A stretch of 64,000 bases of DNA from Aquiflexum sp. TKW24L (GTDB lineage Bacteria > Bacteroidota > Bacteroidia > Cytophagales > Cyclobacteriaceae), in NCBI RefSeq assembly GCF_023502205.1, contig NZ_JAMFLG010000001.1:186001-250000 (forward strand), read 5' to 3'. Positions 49,191-58,426 of the stretch are shown here, piece after piece. Position 1 is the stretch's first letter. Each line of letters opens with the position of its first letter. Position numbers and translations under genes: made by a program. A model generated the notes under the pieces. That model had not been told where the DNA came from. It saw only the letters and a program-made list of their open reading frames with translations, and did not search any database.

Positions 49191-51344
49191 TTAAGATATC
49201 GGTAAGCTAATCTTAAATTCTGAACCTTCTCCTACCACAGAGACTACATCAATTTCCCCTCCATATGATTTTATGATGTCATAGGAAAGGGATAAGCCAA
49301 GGCCAGTCCCCTGACCGGTGGGTTTGGTTGTAAAAAATGGTTGGAAGATTTTGTCTTTGATCGAATCCGGAATACCGGGGCCGTTGTCCCCTATCGAAAT
49401 TTCGATTTTGTCTCCAAGGTTTTTGGTTGATACGGTTACCAGAGGCTTTAATTCAGAATTCTGAATTATGAATTCTGAATTATTAACCGCTTGAAAAGCA
49501 TTATTTATAATATTCAGCAAAACCCTTCCTATATCTTGGGGAATGACATTGACTTTGGGTAAATCCGGGTCAAAATTGGTTTTAAATACACCAGTAAAGG
49601 TTTTATCTTTGGCCAACATCCCATGATAAGAAAGTCTTAAAAATTCATCCGACAGATTATTGAGGTCTGTAGGTACTTTTTCGCCTGAGCTTTTTCGGCT
49701 GTGCTCGAGCATACCTTTGACGATAGCATCCGCTCTTTTGCCGTGAAAGGTAATCTTCTCAAGGTTACGTTTGACATCTCTCAAAATCTCATTTTCCAGC
49801 TCGACATCGATTCGATCTTGCTTCTTGGTTCTTGCTTCTTGTATCTCAACAATCATTTCACTGCTTACCTCTGAAAAATTATTTACGAAATTTAAAGGGT
49901 TTTGTATTTCATGTGCAATGCCGGCTGTTAATTCTCCAAGTGAAGCCATTTTTTCCGATTGAATCAATTGAGCTTGGGCAGATTTCAATTGTTCAAAAGC
50001 AGATTCCACGTTTTCCCGCTGCACATGGATTTCCTCTTTTTGTATCTGTAATAGGCGGTTTGCCTTTTGCTTACTCAAGTTGTTTCGGTATAAGGAAATG
50101 CTGATAATGACAAACATCAACAATCCTCCCAAAGACGTAAAAATGATGATACGTTGGTTGAAAACTGCTGCATTTTTCAACTCAGTATCTTTTTGGAGCA
50201 GTTCTATTTCAGCTTCTTTTTTGTCCAATTCAAAATCAAATTGAAGTTGTCGGATCATTTGATCAGTGCTAGATTTTGCTATTTCTTCTTTCACTCCTTT
50301 AGCATTAATTTCATTCTCATAGGCAGCTTTATAATCTCCGGTAATTGCCTCAATCTCTGCCAAATTTAAATACACATCTACCAATTCATCTTTGGCATCG
50401 GTTTCAATTGCCAATAATTTGGCTCTTTCCAAAGTTAAGATCGCAGCTTCAAAATCCCCCCTCTTTCTCTGCGTTTTGGCTAATCCGAGAAGACCTTGAG
50501 TTAAATCAAATTTAGCATCCAATCTTTCCGATATTTCTAAGGAACGTCTGTGAAAACCAAATGCTTTTTGAAAATTGCCCATTTCTCCGTTGATTTCCCC
50601 TAGTTGGGTAAGCGGAAAGGTGGCGTCAATGGTTCCGTCACAAAGTTCCAAGGCCAATTGGTGAAAATAGATCGCAGAATCATACTTCAGTTCTTTGTAA
50701 TAAATCTCCCCAATGTTCATTGCTGAAGTTGCAATTCCCGGCGTATGATCTATACCCTGGAATACCTCAAGTGATTTTTTGAAAAAAGTCAATGCTTCAA
50801 TAAGGTTGCTGCTATTCTTTTGGTAAACGGTTCCGATATTATTCAGTGAAGTTCCAATCCTTAATTTATTATCGATTTCCTCAGAAATTTTGAGAGATTC
50901 AAAATGAAGTTCCAAAGCTCTGCTGCTGTTTCCCGTCATAAAATAAATGGAGCCCAGATTACTTAAAATATTTGCTTCTCCTGTCAGGTCATTAATTTCA
51001 TGGAAATATTTCAAAGCTTCCTGAAAGTTCAATATTGATTCCTGAAAATTACCCATAGCCGCCTCCGCTCTACCTCGGGCATTATAAGCGCTGGCAAGGC
51101 CTTTTTTGTAATTTACCTTTTGGCCCAATAGGATAGCTTGATCAAAATATTCAATGGCAGTTTTATTATCAGAACCTAGAAATTCCAGTCCTATTTCCAA
51201 ATATTGAGAAACCTTTGTACTATCATCATTAAGCTGTTTGATTGAATTTATTAAACTATCAGCTCTACCGGTTTGGGCCAAACTTCCAGTTGAAAGGGAA
51301 AAAGATAATAAAGGTAAAAGGAGTATGTATTTAAAAACAGTCAT
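49191..51344 (-). CDS. TPR-domain sensor histidine kinase HK6
   Basis: 717 residues. Signal peptide (MTVFKYILLLPLLSFSLSTGSLAQ), about seven TPR units (about 55-345; ALEYFHEINDLTGEANILSN-like repeats), a coiled segment, a transmembrane helix (RIIIFTSLGGLLMFVIISISLY), coiled coil and the shared kinase core: His478, N box NIINNAFQA, G1 GDNGPGIPDSI, F box [10 protein letters not shown]2 [18 protein letters not shown]. The DHp loop encodes EARTKKQDRID from TCTTGNN repeats (49816-49841) and the N-box loop encodes NNSEFIIQNSEL (49450-49481). Paralog of HK3; no receiver gene nearby. Its ligand is probably proteinaceous but unknown. Confidence 0.92.
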   Translation of the reverse strand: MTVFKYILLLPLLSFSLSTGSLAQTGRADSLINSIKQLNDDSTKVSQYLEIGLEFLGSDNKTAIEYFDQAILLGQKVNYKKGLASAYNARGRAEAAMGNFQESILNFQEALKYFHEINDLTGEANILSNLGSIYFMTGNSSRALELHFESLKISEEIDNKLRIGTSLNNIGTVYQKNSSNLIEALTFFKKSLEVFQGIDHTPGIATSAMNIGEIYYKELKYDSAIYFHQLALELCDGTIDATFPLTQLGEINGEMGNFQKAFGFHRRSLEISERLDAKFDLTQGLLGLAKTQRKRGDFEAAILTLERAKLLAIETDAKDELVDVYLNLAEIEAITGDYKAAYENEINAKGVKEEIAKSSTDQMIRQLQFDFELDKKEAEIELLQKDTELKNAAVFNQRIIIFTSLGGLLMFVIISISLYRNNLSKQKANRLLQIQKEEIHVQRENVESAFEQLKSAQAQLIQSEKMASLGELTAGIAHEIQNPLNFVNNFSEVSSEMIVEIQEARTKKQDRIDVELENEILRDVKRNLEKITFHGKRADAIVKGMLEHSRKSSGEKVPTDLNNLSDEFLRLSYHGMLAKDKTFTGVFKTNFDPDLPKVNVIPQDIGRVLLNIINNAFQAVNNSEFIIQNSELKPLVTVSTKNLGDKIEISIGDNGPGIPDSIKDKIFQPFFTTKPTGQGTGLGLSLSYDIIKSYGGEIDVVSVVGEGSEFKISLPIS
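49450..49481 (-). repeat. 7-bp-period repeat inside HK6 (loop after N box)
   Basis: On the coding strand: AATTCAG, AATTCAT, AATTCAG, AATTCTG, AATT (32 nt, period 7). Same position and length as in HK2 and HK5. Confidence 0.85.
49816..49841 (-). repeat. 7-bp-period TCTTGNN repeat inside HK6 (DHp hairpin loop)
   Basis: Plus-strand units TCTTGCT, TCTTGGT, TCTTGCT, TCTTG: 26 nt, period 7. The same TCTTGNN unit, the same 26-nt length and the same site in the protein recur in HK7 (62555-62580). Confidence 0.9.
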
Positions 51345-51915
51345 AAATCAGTTCATATACCTTGGTGAATGGTATCTGTTGTCTTTGTCAGATTGAGGAT
51401 TTTCCTAATTGTATTTTATGCAATTGAATATAAAGTGTATTTAATAAGAAACAAACATGCTAAAGTATAAACGGACTTGGGTTAAAGCAACCCTTTATAT
51501 TTATTTCGCTCGTTCATTCTATTTATTCAAAGAAATCCAACAAAATTTCGATCTCTCTACTAATGACATACTTTGGGAACAAAGTCAAATTTAACAAAAT
51601 GAGAATAATATCCGGGTAAAATTTACCATTGAAAGATGGCAGTTAGATTATACCTAATAACCCGATAAATTCAAATTTATTTCTTTTCTCACTGCTCAGT
51701 TTGACTTGTTCCAAATCATCGAAAATCAATCCCTAATTTAAAATTAACTACTTTCCCTTTGTTTAGAATTGGCTAAAATGAAAGTAAACAATATTTATTT
51801 TTATTGAAAGGAATCATCACATAAAACATATAATCCAAAACAATCAAATTGGGTTAAAACAAAAAAGAATGGAAGAGACTTTCCATTCTTTTTTGCAAAG
51901 CGAAGTCCTTTACTT
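51345..51915. other. Intergenic region upstream of HK6, with terminator of the subtilase gene
   Basis: About 570 nt, AT-rich, with no open frame of note. The part near 51345-51450 should hold the HK6 promoter. At the left-gene end, AAAGAATGGAA and TTCCATTCTTT make a hairpin terminator (listed separately). Confidence 0.5.
51861..51894. terminator. Terminator after the S8 subtilase gene
   Basis: AAAGAATGGAA (51864-51874) pairs perfectly with TTCCATTCTTT (51881-51891) around a 6-nt loop, flanked by an A-run on one side and a T-run on the other, so it can terminate in both directions. It lies 22 nt after the minus-strand stop codon. Confidence 0.85.
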
Positions 51916-54900
51916 TTAGGGATTGTGTTTGATCACACGGATAGATTTAACTCCTTGGTTGGTTCTGATATTGATGATATAAAGGCCAACATGCATTTGG
52001 GAGAAATCCAATTCCATGCGGCTATCACTTTGGTGCCAGGTTCTTGGCAGTGCAAGGCTTCTTCCCATCGCATCCAATATGATCAGTGAGGATTCAGTTG
52101 GTTCCTCTTCCACAAGACCTCTCAGACTGAGACTTAATCTGTCTTTTACAGGGTTAGGATATACTTTTATTTCACCTGATACTTCCTCAATCTGACGAGA
52201 GGAAGATTCTTCTGATATAGACATTTCAGTCATTGGTTCACCTGACAGTGCCCTTATTCTAGCTGAATTCAAGTTGGAGGCAAGAGGCCTGATTGCTATT
52301 GCCTGAGCCACCCAATGTTCACTCAAGGAGGCAGTTGCGCTTAAGTCCCCTGTTTCCCCTGGTTCACGTTGAATAAAATAGGACATCATATTAGAAGTCA
52401 GACCTTGCTGATCATTAGGGTCATCATATACTTCAATTGTTCCTGTCGGAGGCGTCCATGTTGCATTTTTCTTATTGGTATAGAATAGCATTACCATCGT
52501 ATTGCAATCAATTGTAATCAAGGACGGTGCTGTCGCAACGAACCCCTGAGCTCCTGACAATCCGCTAAATGAAGCTATAGGTCCATCAGGATGATTGATG
52601 TCTGCACCACTCACCCTTGATATCCCCATTGTCCATTTCGGACTTTGACTGATTTTGAATCCATAGGTATCAGGCTCATCAGTACTCACTACTTTGTAAT
52701 AAGTGATCATTGCAACCTGGTTAAGTTGATTGACTCGTTGTATTTCAACCCATCCTTTATCCTGAGGAGTCACAGAAGGTGCTTGGCCTTTTTCAAACAT
52801 CAAGCCTACAATCAACAAGTCTCCAACTTGGGTATGGGCAGGCCTTTTTATAGTTGCAGGATTACTTGTATTTCCTGCACCTTTTGCAGTTTCAAAAGTT
52901 TGGATTTCCGGTGCTTCATTTACACAACCTGTAACAGTTAGGCTTCCAAATGTGGAATTATCCAAATCGACAACATAATTGGCAGGAGTGAATAACTTCA
53001 CCTCAGGACGGATGCTATAATTTCCTATGGCTATTGTTCCTGTGCTTGGGTAATCTAATCCGTCTTTGCGCAGCTTATATTCGATTTTATCAACTACAGA
53101 TTCCTTGTTTTCCTCAAGGAGTACCGGAATCTCTTGGTTGTCCAAGAAATTGGTGCTGTATGCAAATCCCTCAAATTCAGTTGTAAATTCCGGTGCCTCA
53201 TCACGAAACTCAATCCGGTCAGGATTTGCGGTTGTGGTTGCGGTAAGCTTAGAAGGTGTAATGGTGAGGTCAGCAGGCAAATAGGAAACATTAAAGTTTC
53301 TAGATTCAAAGGTTCCCGGAATGATAAAATGCTGACCTACATCAGTCCCCGTCACCATGATGATAGAGAAGAATTCGAGGTTGAAATCATCATCATTCTC
53401 ACCTATTTCTGCACCGAAATCATAATATTTGATTCCTGCAATTTCAACTTCTTCAGCCAAATCCAGGTCTTTTTCACCCAAAATTACCAAAGAATTACCA
53501 TCCTCATTTTCTCCTTCTCCACCACTGCTATTGACAATTGTCCTGGTATTGATAATGGTTTCTCCATTTATTATTGGTCTGGCATTGATAATTATACGTC
53601 CATTGACAATAGGTCGACTATTGACAATGGTTTTTGAATTGACCATTGTCCTGATATTGATCATTGGTCTGCTATTGATACTTACAGATTTGAGTACCTG
53701 ATTATCAGGATTATCCAGGTAATCTACGAAAGATTCTGCCGGGACATCAAATGCGGAATTAATTATCGGTTTGCTATTGACAATTGGGCGTGAATTGGTA
53801 ATTGTTCTTGCAAAAAGCATGGTTTGGGAGCTTACCATAAAGCTTTTGTTAATGAATTTAATTCTGTCAAGGAATATACTTCCATTAAATATCCCCAGCG
53901 GCAGACTAGTGTCACCAGGTTGTTTTGCCAATGAAAGATCCTGTAAATACTGGGTAAGGATTATACTTTTAATTGCCTGAACATCTTCAATTTTTACTTC
54001 GCCACCTGATTCGATCAGGTCTTGGGAGATGATCACTTCGAATTCCAAAGCCTCACTGATCGATTTTCCATATTCCAGATTGAGATCTTTTGGCTGGATA
54101 GTAATGGGAAGTTGTTCCACGGTAAAGATGCCATTGGTATAATTGACAATTCCATCAGTAAGTACTCCACCATAAATGAAGAAATCGCTGAATTGGAACC
54201 CTGTCCCAGGATGAGAGGCCCTGATGATATAAGTGCCCGATTTAGCAAGATTGCCTCCAAATTGGGTAATCGTGCTGGATATTGTCAAAAGTGTCAAATC
54301 ACTATTCTGATCCTCCGGATCTGTGGTAAGTCCAATTTCTTCTAAAGTAAGGACGCTTGGTACCCATTCATTATTGTCATTTAATTCGATCAAATTGAAG
54401 GTGAGTGGTTTTACAAGCTGTCCAAATTTCTTTCTTATGTTGTCCAACTTAATGGCAACAGTGCGTTTTTTCACATTAAAGAAAAATACCGGTCCGGCGG
54501 TCCCACCGTCAGTCCCAAGTTCTGATTTTGGAGGGTTTACCACAGTAATGGGCGGATTGCCATCCAATGGTAGCATGTTGACTTCAAGGTTTCCCGTCTC
54601 TTCATTGTATTCTGAGTCAATTTTCTCGCCTCGAATATAGACCTCTGAATCTTCAATAAGATTTGTGCCTGAAATAACCAACTTAAATTCAACCTTCGTG
54701 GGGTCTATTCCAGCATCATACACAAGGACAATGTTATCAGGATTGGGATTGGCTAGGGTCAACAATGCCCGATCCGCCCTGACAAGTCCTGTTCCGGATT
54801 TAAAGTCAAAACCAGACTCATGCATGTCCTCCGCTGAGTTTTTCATCAATTTTCGAATGTCTTTAGGAAGGTTGACCTCCTTTGGACTCTCCCAATCATT

Positions 54901-57834
54901 TGGGGTTGTGTTGGGATAGTATTTGAGCCTTGCCTGTTGGATCAAAGCTGCTACTGCTGCGGCATGCGGGGCTGCTGCAGAAGTCCCAAAAAAGTTGGGG
55001 ATTTTGTCACCTTCGAAATCAGGAGCACCAAGATCCACAGTAGTATTGACACCATTGGGTGCAGTAAAATCAGGTTTGTTCCGCTTTTCATTTTCCGTGG
55101 TCGTACCACCTCGGGAAGAGAAAGTGGCCACAGTAAATGGTAGGGTCCCCGGTGGTACAGGATTAAATCCAAAGGCAGAGGTATTGGAATAGAGCACTGC
55201 ACCTACCGTCATGGCACCTTCAGCATTGGCATGGCCAACTATGGTAGATGCCTCAATTCTATTGGGGTCATTTGGATCTAGTTCTCCTCTGAAAACAACA
55301 TATTTGAATTTGATTCCTTTGTTGCTATCGATATCACTACAAGCTTCGCATTCTCTTGCAATCACTAATTCTAAGGTTGTTGCTTCGCTTACTGTAAAGG
55401 AAAGGACTTCGATAGGATCACCGTTTGTATTGTTTCGGTTAAAACCAAATAAGGGTACTCCTTTATAATCCTTGAGATAAATATCCAAATCATACAGACT
55501 ACCTTGGCTATTAATCGAATAAAGCGGGTCATCCCATTGCAATACAACCATATAAACAGCAGGTCCGCTTTGGCTTGGGAATACATTCATAGATTGGGTG
55601 GTATTTCCACTTGAAAATTCATGGACCCTTCCCCTTTCCCATTCGCCATCATTCAAGGGCAAAGCAATAAATTCATCGGTAACCGGATTAAATGTGCCCT
55701 CGAAGGATTTGCTTCCAAAATTTCCGGCTGAGGTAAAATAAGAAACTCCTTTGGCCGTAACTTCATTGACTGCTTTTGCTACCCGACCATCCTTAAAAAA
55801 CGGTTCAGTAATATAGGTAATATCATCTACGATGACGTTACTTTTTGCTTCAGCCAAATCTAGTATACCTTGGGCAAAATCCCCTGCCGTGACTACGCCG
55901 GTTCTGAATCCAAGCTCGGCACCCGGTGCTACGTCATGTATAATCTGCAGCATCGCACGGCCTTCATCTGTGCCCCTGCCATATCTGCTTGGTAATTCCT
56001 TGAAGAAAAATAGCTCAGCAGGTAAATCCCCATTGGCGATATCCAAAGGCAATGGGTTAACCCCTCCATCTGTCCTTGTAGCATAACTATCGGACAATAC
56101 ACCGACCTTGATGCCTGTTCCATTGATGGCTTGGTCTCCCTCAGAATGTGTGTAGCCGATCTTCACCAAGTCAGATCTCATAACTTTATCGCCTTGGGTG
56201 GTCGTGATTCCAACATTGGTTATTGGAGGAAATGCCGGCCTTACATATTGAATGTAAAGTATTTCTTGGTTCAATCTTTCTAAATTGGCAATTGGGATAA
56301 ATCCCGCAATAATGAAATCATCCTCAAACTCTTTGATTTCAATTTGATCTTCCGTGAATTCAAAATCATACTCGCTTTCAAGTAATTCTACCAGACTGGT
56401 AAAAAAAGCCTTGTCTTTAAAAATTACCTCAACAAGAACCAAATCTCCATCTATGTAAAAGACCTCGTTGGTTTTTAATGGCTTAGTAGGGTCAAAAAGA
56501 TCATACAACATGGTTAATTCAGAGCCAATTAGCTCATAAACCTTGCCAGCGAAAGGAGCACACACACCAAAGACTTGCTTTTCTGTAATTCCTATTGAAA
56601 ATGTTTTTGTGTCTGTAGAGCAGGCACTTCCGGGAGCAATACTTACTTCTATTTCATCTCCTCTTGTCGCAGCGTAATTGGCCGGGTCAGCGATGGCTTC
56701 AGCAGTTCCTCCATCAATTACCTTTTTGAAAACCAAAGTCCCTGAAGAAGTAGAAGCATAATCATTCAGGTTTACAATCGATGTGCTTCCGCCCTCTTCT
56801 GAACTACAGACCGTTGCATCTTTGATAGAAATAACTGCCGGTTGGGCCAATTTGACATCTAGGCTACAGGAAGTAGGACTGCATGATCCTTGGTTGCTCA
56901 CATCAACGGATACCGTGCCTGAGGTTGTCCAATTGACCGATATGGAGTTTGTTCCTTGGCCTGAGGTAATTTCCCCACCTGAGACCAGCCATAAATAGTT
57001 ATCTGCACCACCTGCAATAGAATAAGTAGCTAAAGCACCTGCGCAAACCTTATCATCACCCACAATTTCACAGTCAGGATCTAAGTCGATGGATGTGGAT
57101 GCAGCTTGTACTGATCTATCTTGACTTCCTATTGATTTGCCATTCAAAGAAACTACCCTCGTATGGTAAGGTGAACCATCGATACTGGACGCAGAATTTC
57201 CCTCACCCCAATCTTCAGCACTTGCTATATGCCCACCCCAAGCAATGACCACTGAATTATTCGGGCCAGACAAAGTTCCATTAGCAGTAAAATTAATCCT
57301 CAAGCGGGTAATTGCTGAAGTTGAGGTGGGACTTTGCTGAACAACATAACTGATTGTACCTAACTGTCCACCATGGATTGCTAACATTCTGTCCGATTCG
57401 GGTATTTGGTTGAAGCTAGCTGCAGGCATACCACTTCCGGCACCAGGTGCGGGTATTGTTGCATATTGATATGCGTTGGATCCAAAGGGTAGTCCAGGAA
57501 CCGGTTCTACAACTTCGCAAATCCTATCAAATCCTGTGATGTAATCAATGGCACTTTTTCCATTGGTCCGGGTATCCCATTCTATTTCAATTACACCTTT
57601 GAAGTCCGCCCGGATTTTGGAGATTGTAAGTCGGTAAGGAATGGATTGACTTTCAAAAAAGTGGCTGTTTGAATTGTTGGAATTTCCGGTAGCCCAATTG
57701 ACAGGACTCACCGGGGTTTGATTAATTCCTCCATTCTGACCTTGTTCTAGTCTGACGGTTTGGGCAATAGAAAAATTTGCCGCTAAAAGAAATATGAGCA
57801 GGAGCATGCTGCCGACTGTGTAAAGTTTACGCAT
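51916..57834 (-). CDS. Giant secreted S8 subtilase with PKD-like, MBG and T9SS sorting domains
   Basis: 1972 residues. Signal peptide (MRKLYTVGSMLLLIFLLAANFSIAQ); an N-terminal beta region (about 30-240); a PKD/Ig-like module (about 250-330); a linker; then the peptidase domain, about 570-1010, with Asp in VGVLSDSYA (about 580), probable His in LQIIHDVAPGAELG (about 634) and Ser in GTSAAAPHAAAVAALI (about 951). Downstream are Ig-like modules, MBG-type domains (LEYGKSISEAL; FNVSYLPADLTITP), a hexapeptide-repeat insert, a further beta domain and a C-terminal type A T9SS signal (IKVYPNPVKDRLSLSL ... GLYIINIRTNQGVKSIRVIK). It should be exported by the Por system and anchored or released at the cell surface. 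The substrate is unknown. Confidence 0.92.
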   Translation of the reverse strand: MRKLYTVGSMLLLIFLLAANFSIAQTVRLEQGQNGGINQTPVSPVNWATGNSNNSNSHFFESQSIPYRLTISKIRADFKGVIEIEWDTRTNGKSAIDYITGFDRICEVVEPVPGLPFGSNAYQYATIPAPGAGSGMPAASFNQIPESDRMLAIHGGQLGTISYVVQQSPTSTSAITRLRINFTANGTLSGPNNSVVIAWGGHIASAEDWGEGNSASSIDGSPYHTRVVSLNGKSIGSQDRSVQAASTSIDLDPDCEIVGDDKVCAGALATYSIAGGADNYLWLVSGGEITSGQGTNSISVNWTTSGTVSVDVSNQGSCSPTSCSLDVKLAQPAVISIKDATVCSSEEGGSTSIVNLNDYASTSSGTLVFKKVIDGGTAEAIADPANYAATRGDEIEVSIAPGSACSTDTKTFSIGITEKQVFGVCAPFAGKVYELIGSELTMLYDLFDPTKPLKTNEVFYIDGDLVLVEVIFKDKAFFTSLVELLESEYDFEFTEDQIEIKEFEDDFIIAGFIPIANLERLNQEILYIQYVRPAFPPITNVGITTTQGDKVMRSDLVKIGYTHSEGDQAINGTGIKVGVLSDSYATRTDGGVNPLPLDIANGDLPAELFFFKELPSRYGRGTDEGRAMLQIIHDVAPGAELGFRTGVVTAGDFAQGILDLAEAKSNVIVDDITYITEPFFKDGRVAKAVNEVTAKGVSYFTSAGNFGSKSFEGTFNPVTDEFIALPLNDGEWERGRVHEFSSGNTTQSMNVFPSQSGPAVYMVVLQWDDPLYSINSQGSLYDLDIYLKDYKGVPLFGFNRNNTNGDPIEVLSFTVSEATTLELVIARECEACSDIDSNKGIKFKYVVFRGELDPNDPNRIEASTIVGHANAEGAMTVGAVLYSNTSAFGFNPVPPGTLPFTVATFSSRGGTTTENEKRNKPDFTAPNGVNTTVDLGAPDFEGDKIPNFFGTSAAAPHAAAVAALIQQARLKYYPNTTPNDWESPKEVNLPKDIRKLMKNSAEDMHESGFDFKSGTGLVRADRALLTLANPNPDNIVLVYDAGIDPTKVEFKLVISGTNLIEDSEVYIRGEKIDSEYNEETGNLEVNMLPLDGNPPITVVNPPKSELGTDGGTAGPVFFFNVKKRTVAIKLDNIRKKFGQLVKPLTFNLIELNDNNEWVPSVLTLEEIGLTTDPEDQNSDLTLLTISSTITQFGGNLAKSGTYIIRASHPGTGFQFSDFFIYGGVLTDGIVNYTNGIFTVEQLPITIQPKDLNLEYGKSISEALEFEVIISQDLIESGGEVKIEDVQAIKSIILTQYLQDLSLAKQPGDTSLPLGIFNGSIFLDRIKFINKSFMVSSQTMLFARTITNSRPIVNSKPIINSAFDVPAESFVDYLDNPDNQVLKSVSINSRPMINIRTMVNSKTIVNSRPIVNGRIIINARPIINGETIINTRTIVNSSGGEGENEDGNSLVILGEKDLDLAEEVEIAGIKYYDFGAEIGENDDDFNLEFFSIIMVTGTDVGQHFIIPGTFESRNFNVSYLPADLTITPSKLTATTTANPDRIEFRDEAPEFTTEFEGFAYSTNFLDNQEIPVLLEENKESVVDKIEYKLRKDGLDYPSTGTIAIGNYSIRPEVKLFTPANYVVDLDNSTFGSLTVTGCVNEAPEIQTFETAKGAGNTSNPATIKRPAHTQVGDLLIVGLMFEKGQAPSVTPQDKGWVEIQRVNQLNQVAMITYYKVVSTDEPDTYGFKISQSPKWTMGISRVSGADINHPDGPIASFSGLSGAQGFVATAPSLITIDCNTMVMLFYTNKKNATWTPPTGTIEVYDDPNDQQGLTSNMMSYFIQREPGETGDLSATASLSEHWVAQAIAIRPLASNLNSARIRALSGEPMTEMSISEESSSRQIEEVSGEIKVYPNPVKDRLSLSLRGLVEEEPTESSLIILDAMGRSLALPRTWHQSDSRMELDFSQMHVGLYIINIRTNQGVKSIRVIKHNP
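53527..53830 (-). repeat. 18-bp (hexapeptide) repeats inside the S8 subtilase
   Basis: Nine tandem 18-bp units at 53527-53690 encode hexapeptides of the pattern [IM][IV]N-x-[RKE]-[PTI] (for example MINIRT, MVNSKT, IVNSRP, IINARP). A second cluster of about three units at 53755-53812 (TITNSRPIVNSKPIINS) lies across a 20-residue spacer. The two clusters interrupt an MBG-like domain. Units differ at many synonymous sites. Confidence 0.85.
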
Positions 57835-58426
57835 TGTAATGTTACTTAAATTTAAAGGGCTTAGGTACTATTTTTAATCTTTAATGGTTTAGATGAATTA
57901 AAAAAATCGATTCACCCAATCCCATAATTGTCATTTTTTATATATAAAGTGCAAATTACTTTTAACAAAAAGGACTTTCTAATATATGAAATAAATCTTA
58001 AAAATAATCTTGAATAAAATTTATAGATTCTATTGAAATGTCTTATAGTTTTCCAGACTAGAAAAAAGATAAAATAAAACCACTAAAAAATTTAACTATT
58101 TTATTTAATTTTTACTTCCCAAATAACATATCCATTTATTTATAAAAATTTTATTTCTGTTCTTAAACTCAGAATAAATCATTTTCCGGTCAATTTTTTT
58201 AGACTTAAAAACCAAATTTTTTGATGGATATCATGTTTTCCTTGTTTACAAAAACAATTCATGCTAAATCCCACGGCAACAAGAAGGTGGTGTTAAAACT
58301 TATAAAGTACATTAATCCTTTAGGGCTTTATTTTGATTAAGAATTTCAGACCGTACCTAAATTCATTATGATAATTTACCTATTAGAAAAACTTCTCAAA
58401 GGCTCTTTTCCGGTAAATGATTTAAA
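57835..58426. other. AT-rich intergenic region between antiporter and subtilase genes
   Basis: About 590 nt with no gene. It must hold the subtilase promoter: on the minus strand TAATTTGC at about 57951-57958 resembles a -7 element, giving a leader of about 100 nt. The region is otherwise low-complexity AT-rich sequence. Confidence 0.4.

Noticed and set aside
53527-53690. Regular 18-bp repeat considered as a CRISPR-like array
   Set aside because: Units are contiguous without spacers, stay in frame and encode a hexapeptide pattern; no cas genes are present.
53134-53701. Overlapping plus-strand frames rich in Ile/Asn/Asp opposite the subtilase repeats
   Set aside because: They arise as shadows of the 18-bp repeat; no independent start, composition or family support.
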